A stretch of DNA of 17,207 nt from Clostridia bacterium (GTDB taxonomy: Bacteria; Bacillota; Clostridia; Peptostreptococcales; Anaerovoracaceae): positions 1 to 17,207 of the forward strand of contig CAAEEE010000471.1 of assembly GCA_900754805.1 (NCBI GenBank), written 5' to 3'. The notes beneath the pieces were generated by a model. It was not told the origin of the DNA, searched no databases, and was given only the letters and a program-made list of their open reading frames with translations. Position 1 is the stretch's first letter. The number at the start of each line of letters is the position of its first letter. Of this stretch, positions 6,596-14,846 are shown piece after piece. Made by a program: the position numbers and the translations under genes.

Positions 6596-8677
6596 ATGGA
6601 TGAGAACAATAAAAAGGACAGGCTGGAAAAGTTTGAACATTTTAACCAGTTTGAAAAGTTAGACAGAAAAGTTGAAGAAACGATTCGCGAAGTTGAAAGG
6701 ATGGACAGGCGCAAATTTTACAAGAACAGCTTTGTCTTCGCGGGTATATGGGCAATTGCTCTGAATTTGATTATAGAAACGCTGGGAAGATTTACAACCG
6801 CAGGCATATTCGGCGGCTTGAAATTCATGGTCGGCGATCCGATTGTTTTTTTATACAATGCTTTGATTTTATTTACGACGCTTGTGCTTGCCTCTTTAGT
6901 TAAGCGTAGAATTTTCGTCTTTACGATTGTTTCTATCTTCTGGGTGGGCATCGGCATTGTCAACGGCGTAATTTTGACGCAGCGTATGACACCGTTTACG
7001 GTAAAGGATTTAAGCAATTTGAGCGATGGGCTTACGATCGTTACGAATTATCTGAAGACATGGCAGATTGTGCTTGCCGTGGTTGTAGTTGTTTTGGCAA
7101 TCCTCGGACTCGTACTGCTTTTTATCAAGGGTCCGCAAAAAAAAGACAAACTTCACAGAAAGAGAAATGCTGTGGCAGTCTGTCTCATATTCCTTTTTAC
7201 ATTCCTCTCGTCGTCTCTGGCAATCAGCGCCGGAGTTGTGGAAACCTTCTTCGGAAACTTAGCTTATGCGTACAGAGACTACGGTGTGGTATACTGCTTT
7301 ACGAATACATGGTTGAATACGGGGATTCATAAGCCGGCGAAGTACAGTGAAGAAAGCATTTTGAATATTTTCGATAAAAACGAGCTGGGTGACGACAATG
7401 CGATGCTTCTAAAGCAAAAAGATGTGGATGAGCAGTATCCGAACATCCTTTTCCTTCAGTTGGAATCCTTTATCGACCCGATGACGATAAAGAGCATCGA
7501 GCTTTCAGAGGACCCTTGCCCGAACTTCCGGAGACTCATGAGTGAATATTCCTCAGGACAGCTTTTGGTTCCGGCGTGCGGTGCGGGAACTGCCAATGTT
7601 GAATTTGAGGTTTTGACGGGACTGAGCGTGAAGTTCTTCGGACCGGGCGAATATCCGTATAAAGCGATTTTGAAGGAAGAAACCGGGGAGAGCCTTGCTT
7701 ACGACCTTGACAGTCTGGGCTATAAATCCCACGCAATTCACAACCACAGAGCGGTATTCTACAACCGCAATACCGTATTTTCCAATATCGGTTTTGATAC
7801 TTTCACCAGCGTGGAATACATGAAAAATGTAGTGAAAACGCCGAAAAACTGGGCGAAAGACAAGGCTTTGACAGAGTGTATCGAGGATGCGCTGGACTCT
7901 TCGGAAGGAAGAGATATGATTTACACGATTTCCGTTCAGGGACACGGAAAATATCCAAGTGAGCAGATAATTTTAGATCCGAAGATTCAGGTTTTATCTG
8001 CGCCAAGCGAAGAACTTAAGTGGAAATATGAGTATTATGTGAACCAGATTTATGAAATGGATCAGTTCATCGGCGATTTGGTCGATAAACTTTCCAAGCG
8101 TGATGAACCGATTATGCTGGCGATGTACGGCGACCATATTCCGGCAATCGATATGACTGAAGACGATTTGGAGAGTGGAAACCTCTATGCGACGCAGTAT
8201 TTAATCTGGGATAATTTCGGATTGCCGAAAGACGATGAGAACCTTCACACCTATCAGCTCGCAGCGCATATGATGGATATGGTGGATTTACAGGTAGGAA
8301 CAATTTTTACCTACCAGCAAAACCACAAAAACAGTGAAACTTATTTAGACGATCTGAAGGCACTGGGCTATGATATGCTCTACGGTAAGCGCTATATTTA
8401 CGGCGGCACGAATCCGTTCACACCGTCGAAGCTGAAGATGGGCGTAAACGATATTACAATCGACGATGTCGTTAAGATTGGTGAAAAATATTATATTAAA
8501 GGCAAAAACTTTACGCAGTACAGTAAGATTACTTTAAACGGTAAGGAACTGAAAACAATCTATCTGGGCGAGAACATACTGGGTCTTTTAGAGGATGTTG
8601 ATCCGGAAGAGGCCGCAAACATGAAGGTCAGCCAGATTGAAACCAAGAACAAAGAAATTTTGAGTACGACGGAGTAA
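6596..8677 (+). CDS. LtaS-like sulfatase-fold membrane enzyme (lipoteichoic acid synthase family) with extra C-terminal domain
   Basis: A 693-residue protein: a charged N-terminal cytoplasmic segment of about 45 residues (EKFEHFNQFEKLDRKVEE), about five membrane helices up to roughly 225, an extracellular sulfatase domain (about 280-600), and a C-terminal tail from 615 that resembles an IPT/TIG beta domain (YYIKGKNFTQYSKITLNG). The catalytic set is intact: Glu290, nucleophile Thr332 in GAGTANVEFE, His450 in VQGHGK, and Asp513-His514 in YGDHIP. Their spacing matches Staphylococcus aureus LtaS (Glu255, Thr300, His416, Asp475-His476). The family moves glycerol phosphate from phosphatidylglycerol onto a lipid or glycan acceptor; whether this one makes lipoteichoic acid or a related polymer is unknown. 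AAAGGG before the ATG and a 19 bp gap after rsmA suggest co-transcription. Confidence 0.9.
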   Translation: MDENNKKDRLEKFEHFNQFEKLDRKVEETIREVERMDRRKFYKNSFVFAGIWAIALNLIIETLGRFTTAGIFGGLKFMVGDPIVFLYNALILFTTLVLASLVKRRIFVFTIVSIFWVGIGIVNGVILTQRMTPFTVKDLSNLSDGLTIVTNYLKTWQIVLAVVVVVLAILGLVLLFIKGPQKKDKLHRKRNAVAVCLIFLFTFLSSSLAISAGVVETFFGNLAYAYRDYGVVYCFTNTWLNTGIHKPAKYSEESILNIFDKNELGDDNAMLLKQKDVDEQYPNILFLQLESFIDPMTIKSIELSEDPCPNFRRLMSEYSSGQLLVPACGAGTANVEFEVLTGLSVKFFGPGEYPYKAILKEETGESLAYDLDSLGYKSHAIHNHRAVFYNRNTVFSNIGFDTFTSVEYMKNVVKTPKNWAKDKALTECIEDALDSSEGRDMIYTISVQGHGKYPSEQIILDPKIQVLSAPSEELKWKYEYYVNQIYEMDQFIGDLVDKLSKRDEPIMLAMYGDHIPAIDMTEDDLESGNLYATQYLIWDNFGLPKDDENLHTYQLAAHMMDMVDLQVGTIFTYQQNHKNSETYLDDLKALGYDMLYGKRYIYGGTNPFTPSKLKMGVNDITIDDVVKIGEKYYIKGKNFTQYSKITLNGKELKTIYLGENILGLLEDVDPEEAANMKVSQIETKNKEILSTTE

Positions 8678-8698
8678 GAAAGGCAGCAGACAGACACA

Positions 8699-10069
8699 AT
8701 GCAACCGGGACATTTTATTGGAATCGCCATGGCTTTGGCAGCATTTATCATTGTAGAAATGAAATCTTCCGCGAAGGTAAAGAGCGCGGCAGACTTTGAC
8801 AAAGGAGGCGGAAAAGGAGGCGTATTTCTGGTATGCGGAACGCTGCTGGGAACGATTATCGCAGGACAGTCGACAATCGGAACGGCGCAGTTTGCGTTTA
8901 CCTATGGGCTGGCAGGAATCTGGTACACGCTGGGCTCGGCGCTCGGCTGCTTGATGTTCTATTTCGGCTATATTATACCGCTGCGAATCTCGCATGACAG
9001 CACACTGACAGAGGTTATCGGCGACGAGTTTGGGCCTCAGGCTTCCTATTTCGGCTCAGTGCTCTGCACGCTCGGAATGCTTATCAGTGTGGTCTCCAAC
9101 ATGATTGCATCATCTGCGCTTGTAACAGCACTGACAGGCTGGAAGCTTTGGGAGGGCTGCCTGCTGGCAATGGTACTGATGTTTGCCTATGTAGCACTCG
9201 GCGGCATAATCGGAGCAGGAATGGGCGGCGTTGTTAAAACGATACTGCTTTATATCCTGACGATTACCTGCATTTTCGTGACGATTCGGCTGACCGGGGA
9301 AATCGGACCGGGCACAAAACTGGATGTAGACATTCACGATCTATTCGCCAGAGGTGTGGCGAAGGAGCTTTTCAACGGTCTTGCACTTATTTTAGGGATA
9401 ATCTCTACGCAGTCCTATGCGCAGGCATTTTGGGTTGCGAAGAACTATCATGTTGCCAGAAAAGGCGCTTTAATCGGGGCACTGTTGTGTCTTCCGGTCG
9501 GGTTTGGAAGCGTGCTGGTCGGAATTTTTATGAAAAACCATAATTTGCAAAACGCAGCGGAAGCCTTTCCGACTTTCCTGCTTCATTATATGAATCCGCT
9601 TATCGGAGGGTTGGGGCTTGGAGCACTGATTGTCACGGTTGTGACAGGCGCAGGCGGACTGGTGCTTGGGGCTTCGACGATTTTAGTCAGAGATATTCTG
9701 GGCAGACGGAATCCAAAATACCGCGAAGGCAGGTGCCATCTGATTGCGATGCGGACAATGATTGTTACCATTCTTCTTTGTGCGGCAGTCATTGCTGTGA
9801 GCCTTCCGGGAACGCTGATGAACGATCTCGGTTTCCTTTCCATGGGACTTCGTGGGACGGTCATTTTCGTGCCGCTGAGTCTGGCATTGTTCTTTAAAGG
9901 GAGATTCGATTCGAAATGGATATGCGCGTCCATGATTGCAGGACCGATTTTGCTTATCATCGGAAATATTGTTAATATAGGACCGCCGCCGCTGATTTGG
10001 GGCGTTGCGGCAAATCTCATCATTTGTATGATGGGTTACAGAAAAACACAGGAGGTGCTTTCAAAATGA
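8699..10069 (+). CDS. Sodium:solute symporter family protein
   Basis: A 456-residue membrane protein with about 12 hydrophobic segments. It fits the SSS family (the PutP/SGLT group): a glycine-rich first core helix (GTLLGTIIAGQSTIGTAQFA) followed by the YGLAGIWYTLG motif, then STQSYAQAFWVAKN in a later helix. These proteins couple uptake of sugars, amino acids or organic acids to the sodium gradient. The substrate cannot be told from sequence. The length is at the short end for the family. It follows the LtaS-like gene by 21 bp with only a weak, distant ribosome binding site (AAGG about 16 bases upstream), so the exact start is less sure. It overlaps the acetyltransferase start by 4 bp. Confidence 0.82.
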   Translation: MQPGHFIGIAMALAAFIIVEMKSSAKVKSAADFDKGGGKGGVFLVCGTLLGTIIAGQSTIGTAQFAFTYGLAGIWYTLGSALGCLMFYFGYIIPLRISHDSTLTEVIGDEFGPQASYFGSVLCTLGMLISVVSNMIASSALVTALTGWKLWEGCLLAMVLMFAYVALGGIIGAGMGGVVKTILLYILTITCIFVTIRLTGEIGPGTKLDVDIHDLFARGVAKELFNGLALILGIISTQSYAQAFWVAKNYHVARKGALIGALLCLPVGFGSVLVGIFMKNHNLQNAAEAFPTFLLHYMNPLIGGLGLGALIVTVVTGAGGLVLGASTILVRDILGRRNPKYREGRCHLIAMRTMIVTILLCAAVIAVSLPGTLMNDLGFLSMGLRGTVIFVPLSLALFFKGRFDSKWICASMIAGPILLIIGNIVNIGPPPLIWGVAANLIICMMGYRKTQEVLSK

Positions 10070-10614
10070 AAACAATCGAAACCGAAAGACTGCTTTTGAC
10101 GCCGTGGACGACGGACGAAGCGGATGTAGAGGGACTGTATGCGTATGCAAAAAATCCGAATGTCGGACCGAACGCAGGCTGGAGTCCTCATGCAAGCCTG
10201 GAAGAATCAAAGGAGATTATCGAGACTTTATTTCTTCCGAATGAGGTTTGGGCAATCCGTGAAAAGGAAAGCGGCAAAATCATGGGAAGCATTGGACTGG
10301 AACCCGATCGGCGCAGGGAAGATGTAAAAAGCTTGGAAATGGGCTATTCTCTGGGCGAAGAATTTTGGGGATGCGGCTATATGACGGAGGCTGCCAGGGC
10401 GGTGATGGATTATGCTTTTCGCGAACTTGACATCGTGGTTATGGCAATCTGCACCGGACCTGAGAATAAACGCTCGCAGCGCGTCATTGAAAAATGCGGA
10501 TTCCGCTTTGAGGGAATCCAGCGGAAGGGCTACCACATCTACGACGGAACAGATCGGGACAATGTAGTCTATTCCATATTAAAAGAAGAGTTTTTGGACG
10601 GAGAAAAAGAATAA
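10066..10614 (+). CDS. GNAT family N-acetyltransferase (RimJ/RimL-like)
   Basis: A 182-residue acetyltransferase that begins with the RimJ/RimL-type signature TERLLLTPW. The acetyl-CoA region is visible as LGEEFWGCGYMTEA (FWGCGY at 100-105), and the C-terminal core has the common PENKRSQRVIEKCGF motif. Such enzymes acetylate protein N-termini, aminoglycosides or small amines; the substrate here is unknown. The frame is open back to 9997, but GGAGGT at 10051-10056 and the ATGA overlap with the symporter stop fix the start at 10066. The tight coupling suggests the two are made together, though a functional link is not evident. Confidence 0.88.
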   Translation: MKTIETERLLLTPWTTDEADVEGLYAYAKNPNVGPNAGWSPHASLEESKEIIETLFLPNEVWAIREKESGKIMGSIGLEPDRRREDVKSLEMGYSLGEEFWGCGYMTEAARAVMDYAFRELDIVVMAICTGPENKRSQRVIEKCGFRFEGIQRKGYHIYDGTDRDNVVYSILKEEFLDGEKE

Positions 10615-10629
10615 ACAGAAGAGAGAAAT

Positions 10630-11346
10630 ATGCAAAAGATAAAGAAATGGTTTTTACGACTGCTTGTCGTTTTGATTGCGCTTGCCATGATAGGCGTTTT
10701 GCTTGTCATGCTTATCAATAACCGCGTAAAGTCACAGACAAGGGATGATATTTTATATGCGATGCAGGCGGATATGGAAATAAACGCTGTAAGCAAGCAG
10801 AATCTCAAAGATTTTCAGGCGGAGTGCGCAATCGTGCTTGGGTGCGGAATTGAAGACGAAGAGACCCCCAGCCCTATGTTGAAAGACAGGCTGGATACAG
10901 GTATTAAACTTTATACCGAAGGAATTGTACCGAAAATTTTGCTGACGGGAGACAACGGGCAGGTCGGACATAACGAAATTCATGTTATGCTGAAATATAC
11001 CCACGAGGCAGGAGTTCCGGAGAACGATATTTTCTGCGATCATGCGGGCTTTTCCACTTACGACTCGATGTATCGCGCTGCCGATATTTTTAAGGTGCGG
11101 CGTGCGATTATCGTAACGCAGAAGTACCACGAGTACCGGGCACTGTATATCGCGAAAAAATTGGGAATCGAGGTATGCGGCGTTGCGGCGGAGCAGGATT
11201 CCTATTTCGGTCAGTCTTATCGGGAACTGCGGGAAATTCTTGCGCGGGATAAAGACTTCGTCAAGGCGATTCTCAGGCAAAAAGCAACCTTCGGCGGTGA
11301 GGCAATTCCAATCAGTGGGAGCGGAATCAGCAGTCACGGTGAATAA
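10630..11346 (+). CDS. SanA/ElyC/YdcF-type DUF218 membrane protein
   Basis: A 238-residue protein with an N-terminal basic patch and a single membrane helix (about 7-29, FLRLLVVLIALAMIGVLLVM), then a DUF218 domain. The domain shows AIVLGCG at 67-73, a LKDRLDTG segment, KILLTGDNG, and a conserved ENDIFCDHAGFSTYDS / VTQKYHEYRALYIAK core, with the STYDS and QKYHEYRA motifs typical of SanA-like members. SanA and ElyC affect envelope integrity in Escherichia coli (vancomycin sensitivity, lipid carrier use), but the biochemical activity is not settled. It lies 15 bp behind the acetyltransferase and is the last gene before a terminator. Confidence 0.85.
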   Translation: MQKIKKWFLRLLVVLIALAMIGVLLVMLINNRVKSQTRDDILYAMQADMEINAVSKQNLKDFQAECAIVLGCGIEDEETPSPMLKDRLDTGIKLYTEGIVPKILLTGDNGQVGHNEIHVMLKYTHEAGVPENDIFCDHAGFSTYDSMYRAADIFKVRRAIIVTQKYHEYRALYIAKKLGIEVCGVAAEQDSYFGQSYRELREILARDKDFVKAILRQKATFGGEAIPISGSGISSHGE

Positions 11347-11381
11347 AATACGCACGAAAACAGCGAAACAGGCATAGTATG

Positions 11382-11408
11382 TAGAGGACGGAAATGTCCT
11401 CTATTTTT
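11382..11408 (+). terminator. Rho-independent terminator closing the yabP-to-sanA-like gene run
   Basis: TAGAGGAC at 11382-11389 pairs perfectly with GTCCTCTA at 11396-11403 across a six-base loop, followed by a run of T. It separates the upstream operon from the cysteine desulfurase gene. Because it lies only about 30 bp before that gene, it could instead act as an attenuator if transcription reads through. Confidence 0.85.
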
Positions 11409-11430
11409 ATTATGCGAGGAAGGTCAAGTT

Positions 11431-12576
11431 ATGATATATCTGGATAATGGTGCCACATCCTACCCGAAGCCAAAGGGGATGGTGGCGGCGATGGAGGAGT
11501 GTATTTTAAAATACTGCGGCAATCCCGGTCGTTCAGGGCATTTCATGTCCATGAAAACAGGTGAGGAAGTATATCATGCCAGAAGAAAGATTGCAGAGCT
11601 TTTTAACATTGAGCAGGCAGAGCGGCTTATTTTTACGAAAAATACGACGGAGGCGTTAAATCTGGGGCTTACAGGACTGCTGAAGGAGGGCGACCATGTC
11701 ATTACGACTTCGATGGAGCACAACTCGGTACTGCGCCCACTGAAATCGCTGGAGCGCAAAGGCATTTCACAGACGGTAATCCGCGCAGACAGGCAGGGAA
11801 GAATCAAAGTCTCCGATATTGAAAAAACGATAAGGCCGAGCACGAAGCTGATTGTAATTACGGCGGCGTCTAATGTTACCGGAACGAAGATGCCCCTTGC
11901 AGAAATCGGCACTCTGGCAAGAAAACGCGGAATTCTCTTTATGGTCGACGGTGCGCAGGGTGCAGGCTGCATGAAGATCGATGTCCGCGAAATGAACATC
12001 GGAATGCTGGCAGTGCCGGGGCATAAGGGTCTTTTAGGTCCTTTGGGAACCGGAGCACTGTATGTAAGCCCGCAGACGGAAATTGCGCCTCTGCTTGCGG
12101 GAGGAACCGGAACGGAATCAAAAAGCCGAATCCAACCAAGGGAGTTTCCGGACGGATTCGAGGCAGGAACAATCAACGCGCCCGGAATTATCGGCATGGG
12201 ATTTTCCGCCGAGTTTATAGGAAAAATCGGGGTTGAGGTAATCGAGGAATATGAAAAAAATCTGATAGGCTGGCTTGACGAAGCCTTCGACAATATGGAC
12301 TTTGTTCACAGGTACGGCCCGGGCTGCGAGGAAAAAACGGGAATTACGCTCATCAATGTAGACGGAATCGGGGCGGAAGAACTTACCACGACGCTTAGCA
12401 GCGAATACAGCATCGCGGTGCGTGGCGGCTATCACTGCGCAGGACTGGCACATAAGACCATCGGCACATGGAACACCGGAGCTGTGCGAATCAGTACCGG
12501 ACCGTTTAATACGAAGAAAGATATGGAAAAAATTGCAGATGCGGTCTGGAAAATCGGCAGTAGACAAAACGCTTAA
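11431..12576 (+). CDS. Cysteine desulfurase family protein (class V aminotransferase fold, SufS/Csd-like)
   Basis: A 381-residue PLP enzyme. It starts with YLDNGATSYPKP, has TEALNLGL for cofactor phosphate binding, EHNSVLRP, VDGAQGAG with the aspartate that contacts the pyridine ring, Lys199 in VPGHKGLLGPLGTG as the PLP-linked lysine, and the sulfur-accepting Cys336 in RGGYHCAGLAH. The length is slightly shorter than SufS (about 405). Members remove sulfur from cysteine for Fe-S clusters, thiolation or related uses. No SufU, IscU, SufBCD or selenium gene lies next to it, so its pathway is open. AGGAAGG a few bases before the ATG supports the start. No convincing promoter is seen in the 84 bp after the upstream gene. 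Confidence 0.9.
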   Translation: MIYLDNGATSYPKPKGMVAAMEECILKYCGNPGRSGHFMSMKTGEEVYHARRKIAELFNIEQAERLIFTKNTTEALNLGLTGLLKEGDHVITTSMEHNSVLRPLKSLERKGISQTVIRADRQGRIKVSDIEKTIRPSTKLIVITAASNVTGTKMPLAEIGTLARKRGILFMVDGAQGAGCMKIDVREMNIGMLAVPGHKGLLGPLGTGALYVSPQTEIAPLLAGGTGTESKSRIQPREFPDGFEAGTINAPGIIGMGFSAEFIGKIGVEVIEEYEKNLIGWLDEAFDNMDFVHRYGPGCEEKTGITLINVDGIGAEELTTTLSSEYSIAVRGGYHCAGLAHKTIGTWNTGAVRISTGPFNTKKDMEKIADAVWKIGSRQNA

Positions 12577-12626
12577 AAATGTGTAAAGTAAATGTAAGAA
12601 AAAATCACCCACAGAACAAGATTTAA

Positions 12627-12635
12627 TGGTATACT
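12627..12635 (+). promoter_or_regulatory. Extended -10 promoter for the lipoprotein gene
   Basis: TGGTATACT at 12627-12635 is a TGn extended -10. No good -35 is seen at the usual 16-18 bp distance. It lies 38 bp before the lipoprotein ATG in the 97 bp gap after the cysteine desulfurase gene. The same nine bases occur at 4692-4700 before divIC. Confidence 0.6.
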
Positions 12636-12673
12636 GTAGGCAAAGATGATGTGAAAAAGAATAGGAGATACGA

Positions 12674-13483
12674 ATGAAAAAGAAATTAGTCGCAATCTTC
12701 ATGATATTTATGATGAGCGTTTCTCTCATCGCTTGCGGAAGTACGGATGATTCGAAAACATCAACGGACGCTGATACACAGATGGAAGCAGACAGCGATG
12801 CCAACGAAGATGAGGACGCAGGCGAAATTACCGACAGCGTTCCCGATGTCATTACTCCGAACAGCATTGCGGGCGAAAGCGAAGCAGAGTATGATTTAGG
12901 TGCTAAGGCCGCTAAGAGTTTTGGCATGTCGCAGACGCTGAAAAAGATAAGTTATAAAGATCTTTCTAAAATTGGAGACACGCTGGAAAGCGCGATGGAA
13001 AAGGGTCTTTCGAAGTCTGCCCTGAGCAATTTTGTAATTTCGTTCAATGAATACGAAGACGACGAGGCGGATAATATCGATCAGCTTGCATATGTGGTTG
13101 CGCTTGAGGATGACGATATGGAAAAGACCTCGATTGAGATGGGCGCATATCACAGCACGAAAGACGATAAATACTATCAGTATAATTTCTATACTTCCGA
13201 GACGCTCACAAGTGACATGGCATCCGTGAAAGCGATTTTGGCGGAAATCAAGAGCGCATACGGGGTGACCCTTTCGCAGTCAAAGGTCGAGAAAGCCCTG
13301 AAGGCGGCATGGAAGAAGGCAAAGGTAAACGAAGATTATTACGGCGTATACCAAAAGACAGAATATAAAGGTGACGGTTATCGTGACGGCGTTACCGCGG
13401 GCATCGATGTCGGCTATGATGAGGAAGGCAACATGAGCGCCTACATCTATGTTGAAAGAGAAAGATTGTATACAAAGCAGTAA
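12674..13483 (+). CDS. Lipoprotein of unknown function
   Basis: A 269-residue secreted lipoprotein. The signal peptide is short (MKKK plus a hydrophobic stretch) and ends in the lipobox SLIAC, so Cys21 would be lipidated. A low-complexity Ser/Thr/Asp/Glu linker (about 22-60) tethers a globular part. That part begins with a basic helical stretch (SQTLKKISYKDLSKIGDTLE), contains a strand-rich middle (NFVISFNEYED, YVVALEDDDMEKTSIEMGAY) and ends in a tail rich in Tyr and Gly (GDGYRDGVTAGIDVGYDEEG). I do not recognise the family. It has its own extended -10 promoter and lies 18 bp before the DUF2750 gene, so the two are probably co-transcribed. Confidence 0.85.
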   Translation: MKKKLVAIFMIFMMSVSLIACGSTDDSKTSTDADTQMEADSDANEDEDAGEITDSVPDVITPNSIAGESEAEYDLGAKAAKSFGMSQTLKKISYKDLSKIGDTLESAMEKGLSKSALSNFVISFNEYEDDEADNIDQLAYVVALEDDDMEKTSIEMGAYHSTKDDKYYQYNFYTSETLTSDMASVKAILAEIKSAYGVTLSQSKVEKALKAAWKKAKVNEDYYGVYQKTEYKGDGYRDGVTAGIDVGYDEEGNMSAYIYVERERLYTKQ

Positions 13484-13501
13484 GGGAAAGGCAGGAAAAA
13501 A

Positions 13502-14326
13502 ATGAGCAAAGCACAGTTGGTCTATATAAATTTTATAACAGAAACGGTCAGACGTGGAGAGGTCTGGATGCTGATGAAAGAGGAACGGGTTGCAATCGTC
13601 GAAACAGAAGACGGAGCGAAGATTCCTCTTTGGGCATCGCGAGAGGAAGCAAACGGACACCGCATTGCAGACTGGAAGGACTTCGAGCCTGTGAATGTCT
13701 CGCTTCCGGAGTTTCTTTGCATCTGCGTACCGGAGTTCGCAGACGATGATGTAGACGCCATCATCGGGCTGGATGAAGAGGGCGGAATCGCACGAAGGAT
13801 TGAGGAACTCGATATGGATTTAAGAGACGAAGCGGACGAGCAGGGAATCGACCTCGACAGTCTTGAGGGGGAAGTTATGGATATGATGGATAATGTGGAT
13901 GATTATGACGATATTATCGAAGAAATCGTGGAAAACGGTGTCGTCTGGGCTCTATTTGACGAGGACGGCGAGGCGATTTATGCGGATACGGATGTGGACG
14001 ATAAAGCTCTGCCGATTTGGGCTTCTGGTGCGGATGCAGCCCTGCAGTGCAGGGAAGAATGGGACGACTGCGTACCGGGAAGCATTCCGCTGGACGAATT
14101 TATAGAGGAATGGATACCTTTGCTCGATAAGGAAAATACGGCAGTTCTCTTTATTTTAGATGAAGAGGAAGCAATCGGCAGCGACGCAAAGAGCGTTGAG
14201 CAGGATTTGCTTGCAGAAATTGGCCTTCAGTTCGGATATGAAGATGCAGAGGATGACGATAAAGATGAAGAGGACACAGAATTCGACTTCGATAATGTGA
14301 TTCCGTTTCCGGGAGTTCTGCATTAA
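13502..14326 (+). CDS. Acidic protein with two tandem DUF2750 domains
   Basis: A 274-residue, strongly acidic, presumably cytoplasmic protein built from two copies of one module. Copy one (about 5-95) has GEVWML, IPLWASREEA and DFEPVNVSLPEF. Copy two (about 137-235) has GVVWALFDEDG, LPIWASGADA and DCVPGSIPLDEF. The pattern (VW-L ... LP-W-S ... P-L-EF) fits DUF2750, whose function is unknown. Each copy is followed by a similar helical segment (RRIEELDMDLRDEA and KSVEQDLLAEIGLQ), so the duplicated unit is longer than the core domain. An Asp/Glu-rich stretch (248-262) precedes the C-terminus. No terminator is visible after it, and the AT-rich accessory region starts just beyond. Confidence 0.75.
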   Translation: MSKAQLVYINFITETVRRGEVWMLMKEERVAIVETEDGAKIPLWASREEANGHRIADWKDFEPVNVSLPEFLCICVPEFADDDVDAIIGLDEEGGIARRIEELDMDLRDEADEQGIDLDSLEGEVMDMMDNVDDYDDIIEEIVENGVVWALFDEDGEAIYADTDVDDKALPIWASGADAALQCREEWDDCVPGSIPLDEFIEEWIPLLDKENTAVLFILDEEEAIGSDAKSVEQDLLAEIGLQFGYEDAEDDDKDEEDTEFDFDNVIPFPGVLH

Positions 14327-14463
14327 TTAGCATAGGGAATCAAAACACAAGCGGCTCGACCAATAATGAGGTGCCGTAACGAAGGTTTTGAAAACAAGTG
14401 GTAAAGATAATCGGTACGGTATATTGCAGAAACATCTAAAACTTATATTTGGAGGAAACTGCA
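14327..14463 (+). other. Junction between chromosomal genes and accessory DNA
   Basis: This 137 bp gap separates the DUF2750 gene from tnpV. It contains only short broken reading frames; a 12-codon frame at 14366-14404 is too short to support as a gene. TATATT at 14420-14425 is a possible -10 without a clear -35. No terminal inverted repeat, target duplication or tRNA end is seen, so the precise element boundary is not resolved. Confidence 0.35.
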
Positions 14464-14835
14464 ATGAAATCATTATTTGAACAAATGGGTGGCACATATC
14501 ACGAGGAAAATGGTTATCTAATTCCTAATCTGACCTTACCCACCGAACAAGAAACTGAAATTGGGTTGTGGGGACGGCGACACCGACGGTACATCAAGCA
14601 ATACCGCAAGGTGTTCTACACTAATCTGCTGACAAGTGACAAGTTGAACGGATACCTCGCTGACATTAACAAGCAGGCAGAGGATATGCTTTTTCGGCTC
14701 GTAAAACAAATGGCTGAGCGTGAGGGCGTGACAGAACAGCTCAAAGCAGACAATCAAATGGAGTGGGTTGCTCGGATGAATAATATCCGCAGCAGAGCCA
14801 CAGAAATCGTAAATAACGATATAATCTATAACTAA
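14464..14835 (+). CDS. tnpV: TnpV-family transposon-encoded protein
   Basis: A 123-residue protein that matches TnpV in length and pattern. TnpV proteins come from clostridial mobile elements of the Tn4451 type and their relatives; their biochemical role is not established. Visible family features are the N-terminal KSLFEQMGGTYHEENGYLIPNLTLP, a GLWGRRHRRYIKQYRK stretch followed by LLTSDKLNGYLADIN, and the highly conserved C-terminal MAEREGVTEQLKA / MEWVARMNNIRSRATEIV. GGAGGA at 14451-14456 supports ATG 14464 over an in-frame TTG at 14449. No recombinase, relaxase or other element gene accompanies it here, so it may be a remnant or the edge of a larger element. Confidence 0.9.
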   Translation: MKSLFEQMGGTYHEENGYLIPNLTLPTEQETEIGLWGRRHRRYIKQYRKVFYTNLLTSDKLNGYLADINKQAEDMLFRLVKQMAEREGVTEQLKADNQMEWVARMNNIRSRATEIVNNDIIYN

Positions 14836-14846
14836 TCGAGAACGGC

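Noticed and set aside
9997..10065. Upstream in-frame extension of the acetyltransferase to 9997
   Set aside because: GGAGGT at 10051-10056 and the ATGA overlap at 10066-10069 place the start at MKTIETERLLL, which is the normal family N-terminus.
12118..12927. Antisense reading frame of 269 codons across the desulfurase/lipoprotein gap
   Set aside because: It crosses two well-supported + strand genes and the promoter between them, and has no domain or ribosome binding site.
14340..14402. Similar short stretches AAAACACAAGCGG and AAAACAAGTGG as a possible attachment-site direct repeat
   Set aside because: The match is short, imperfect and both copies lie on the same side of tnpV, so there is no support for an att pair.
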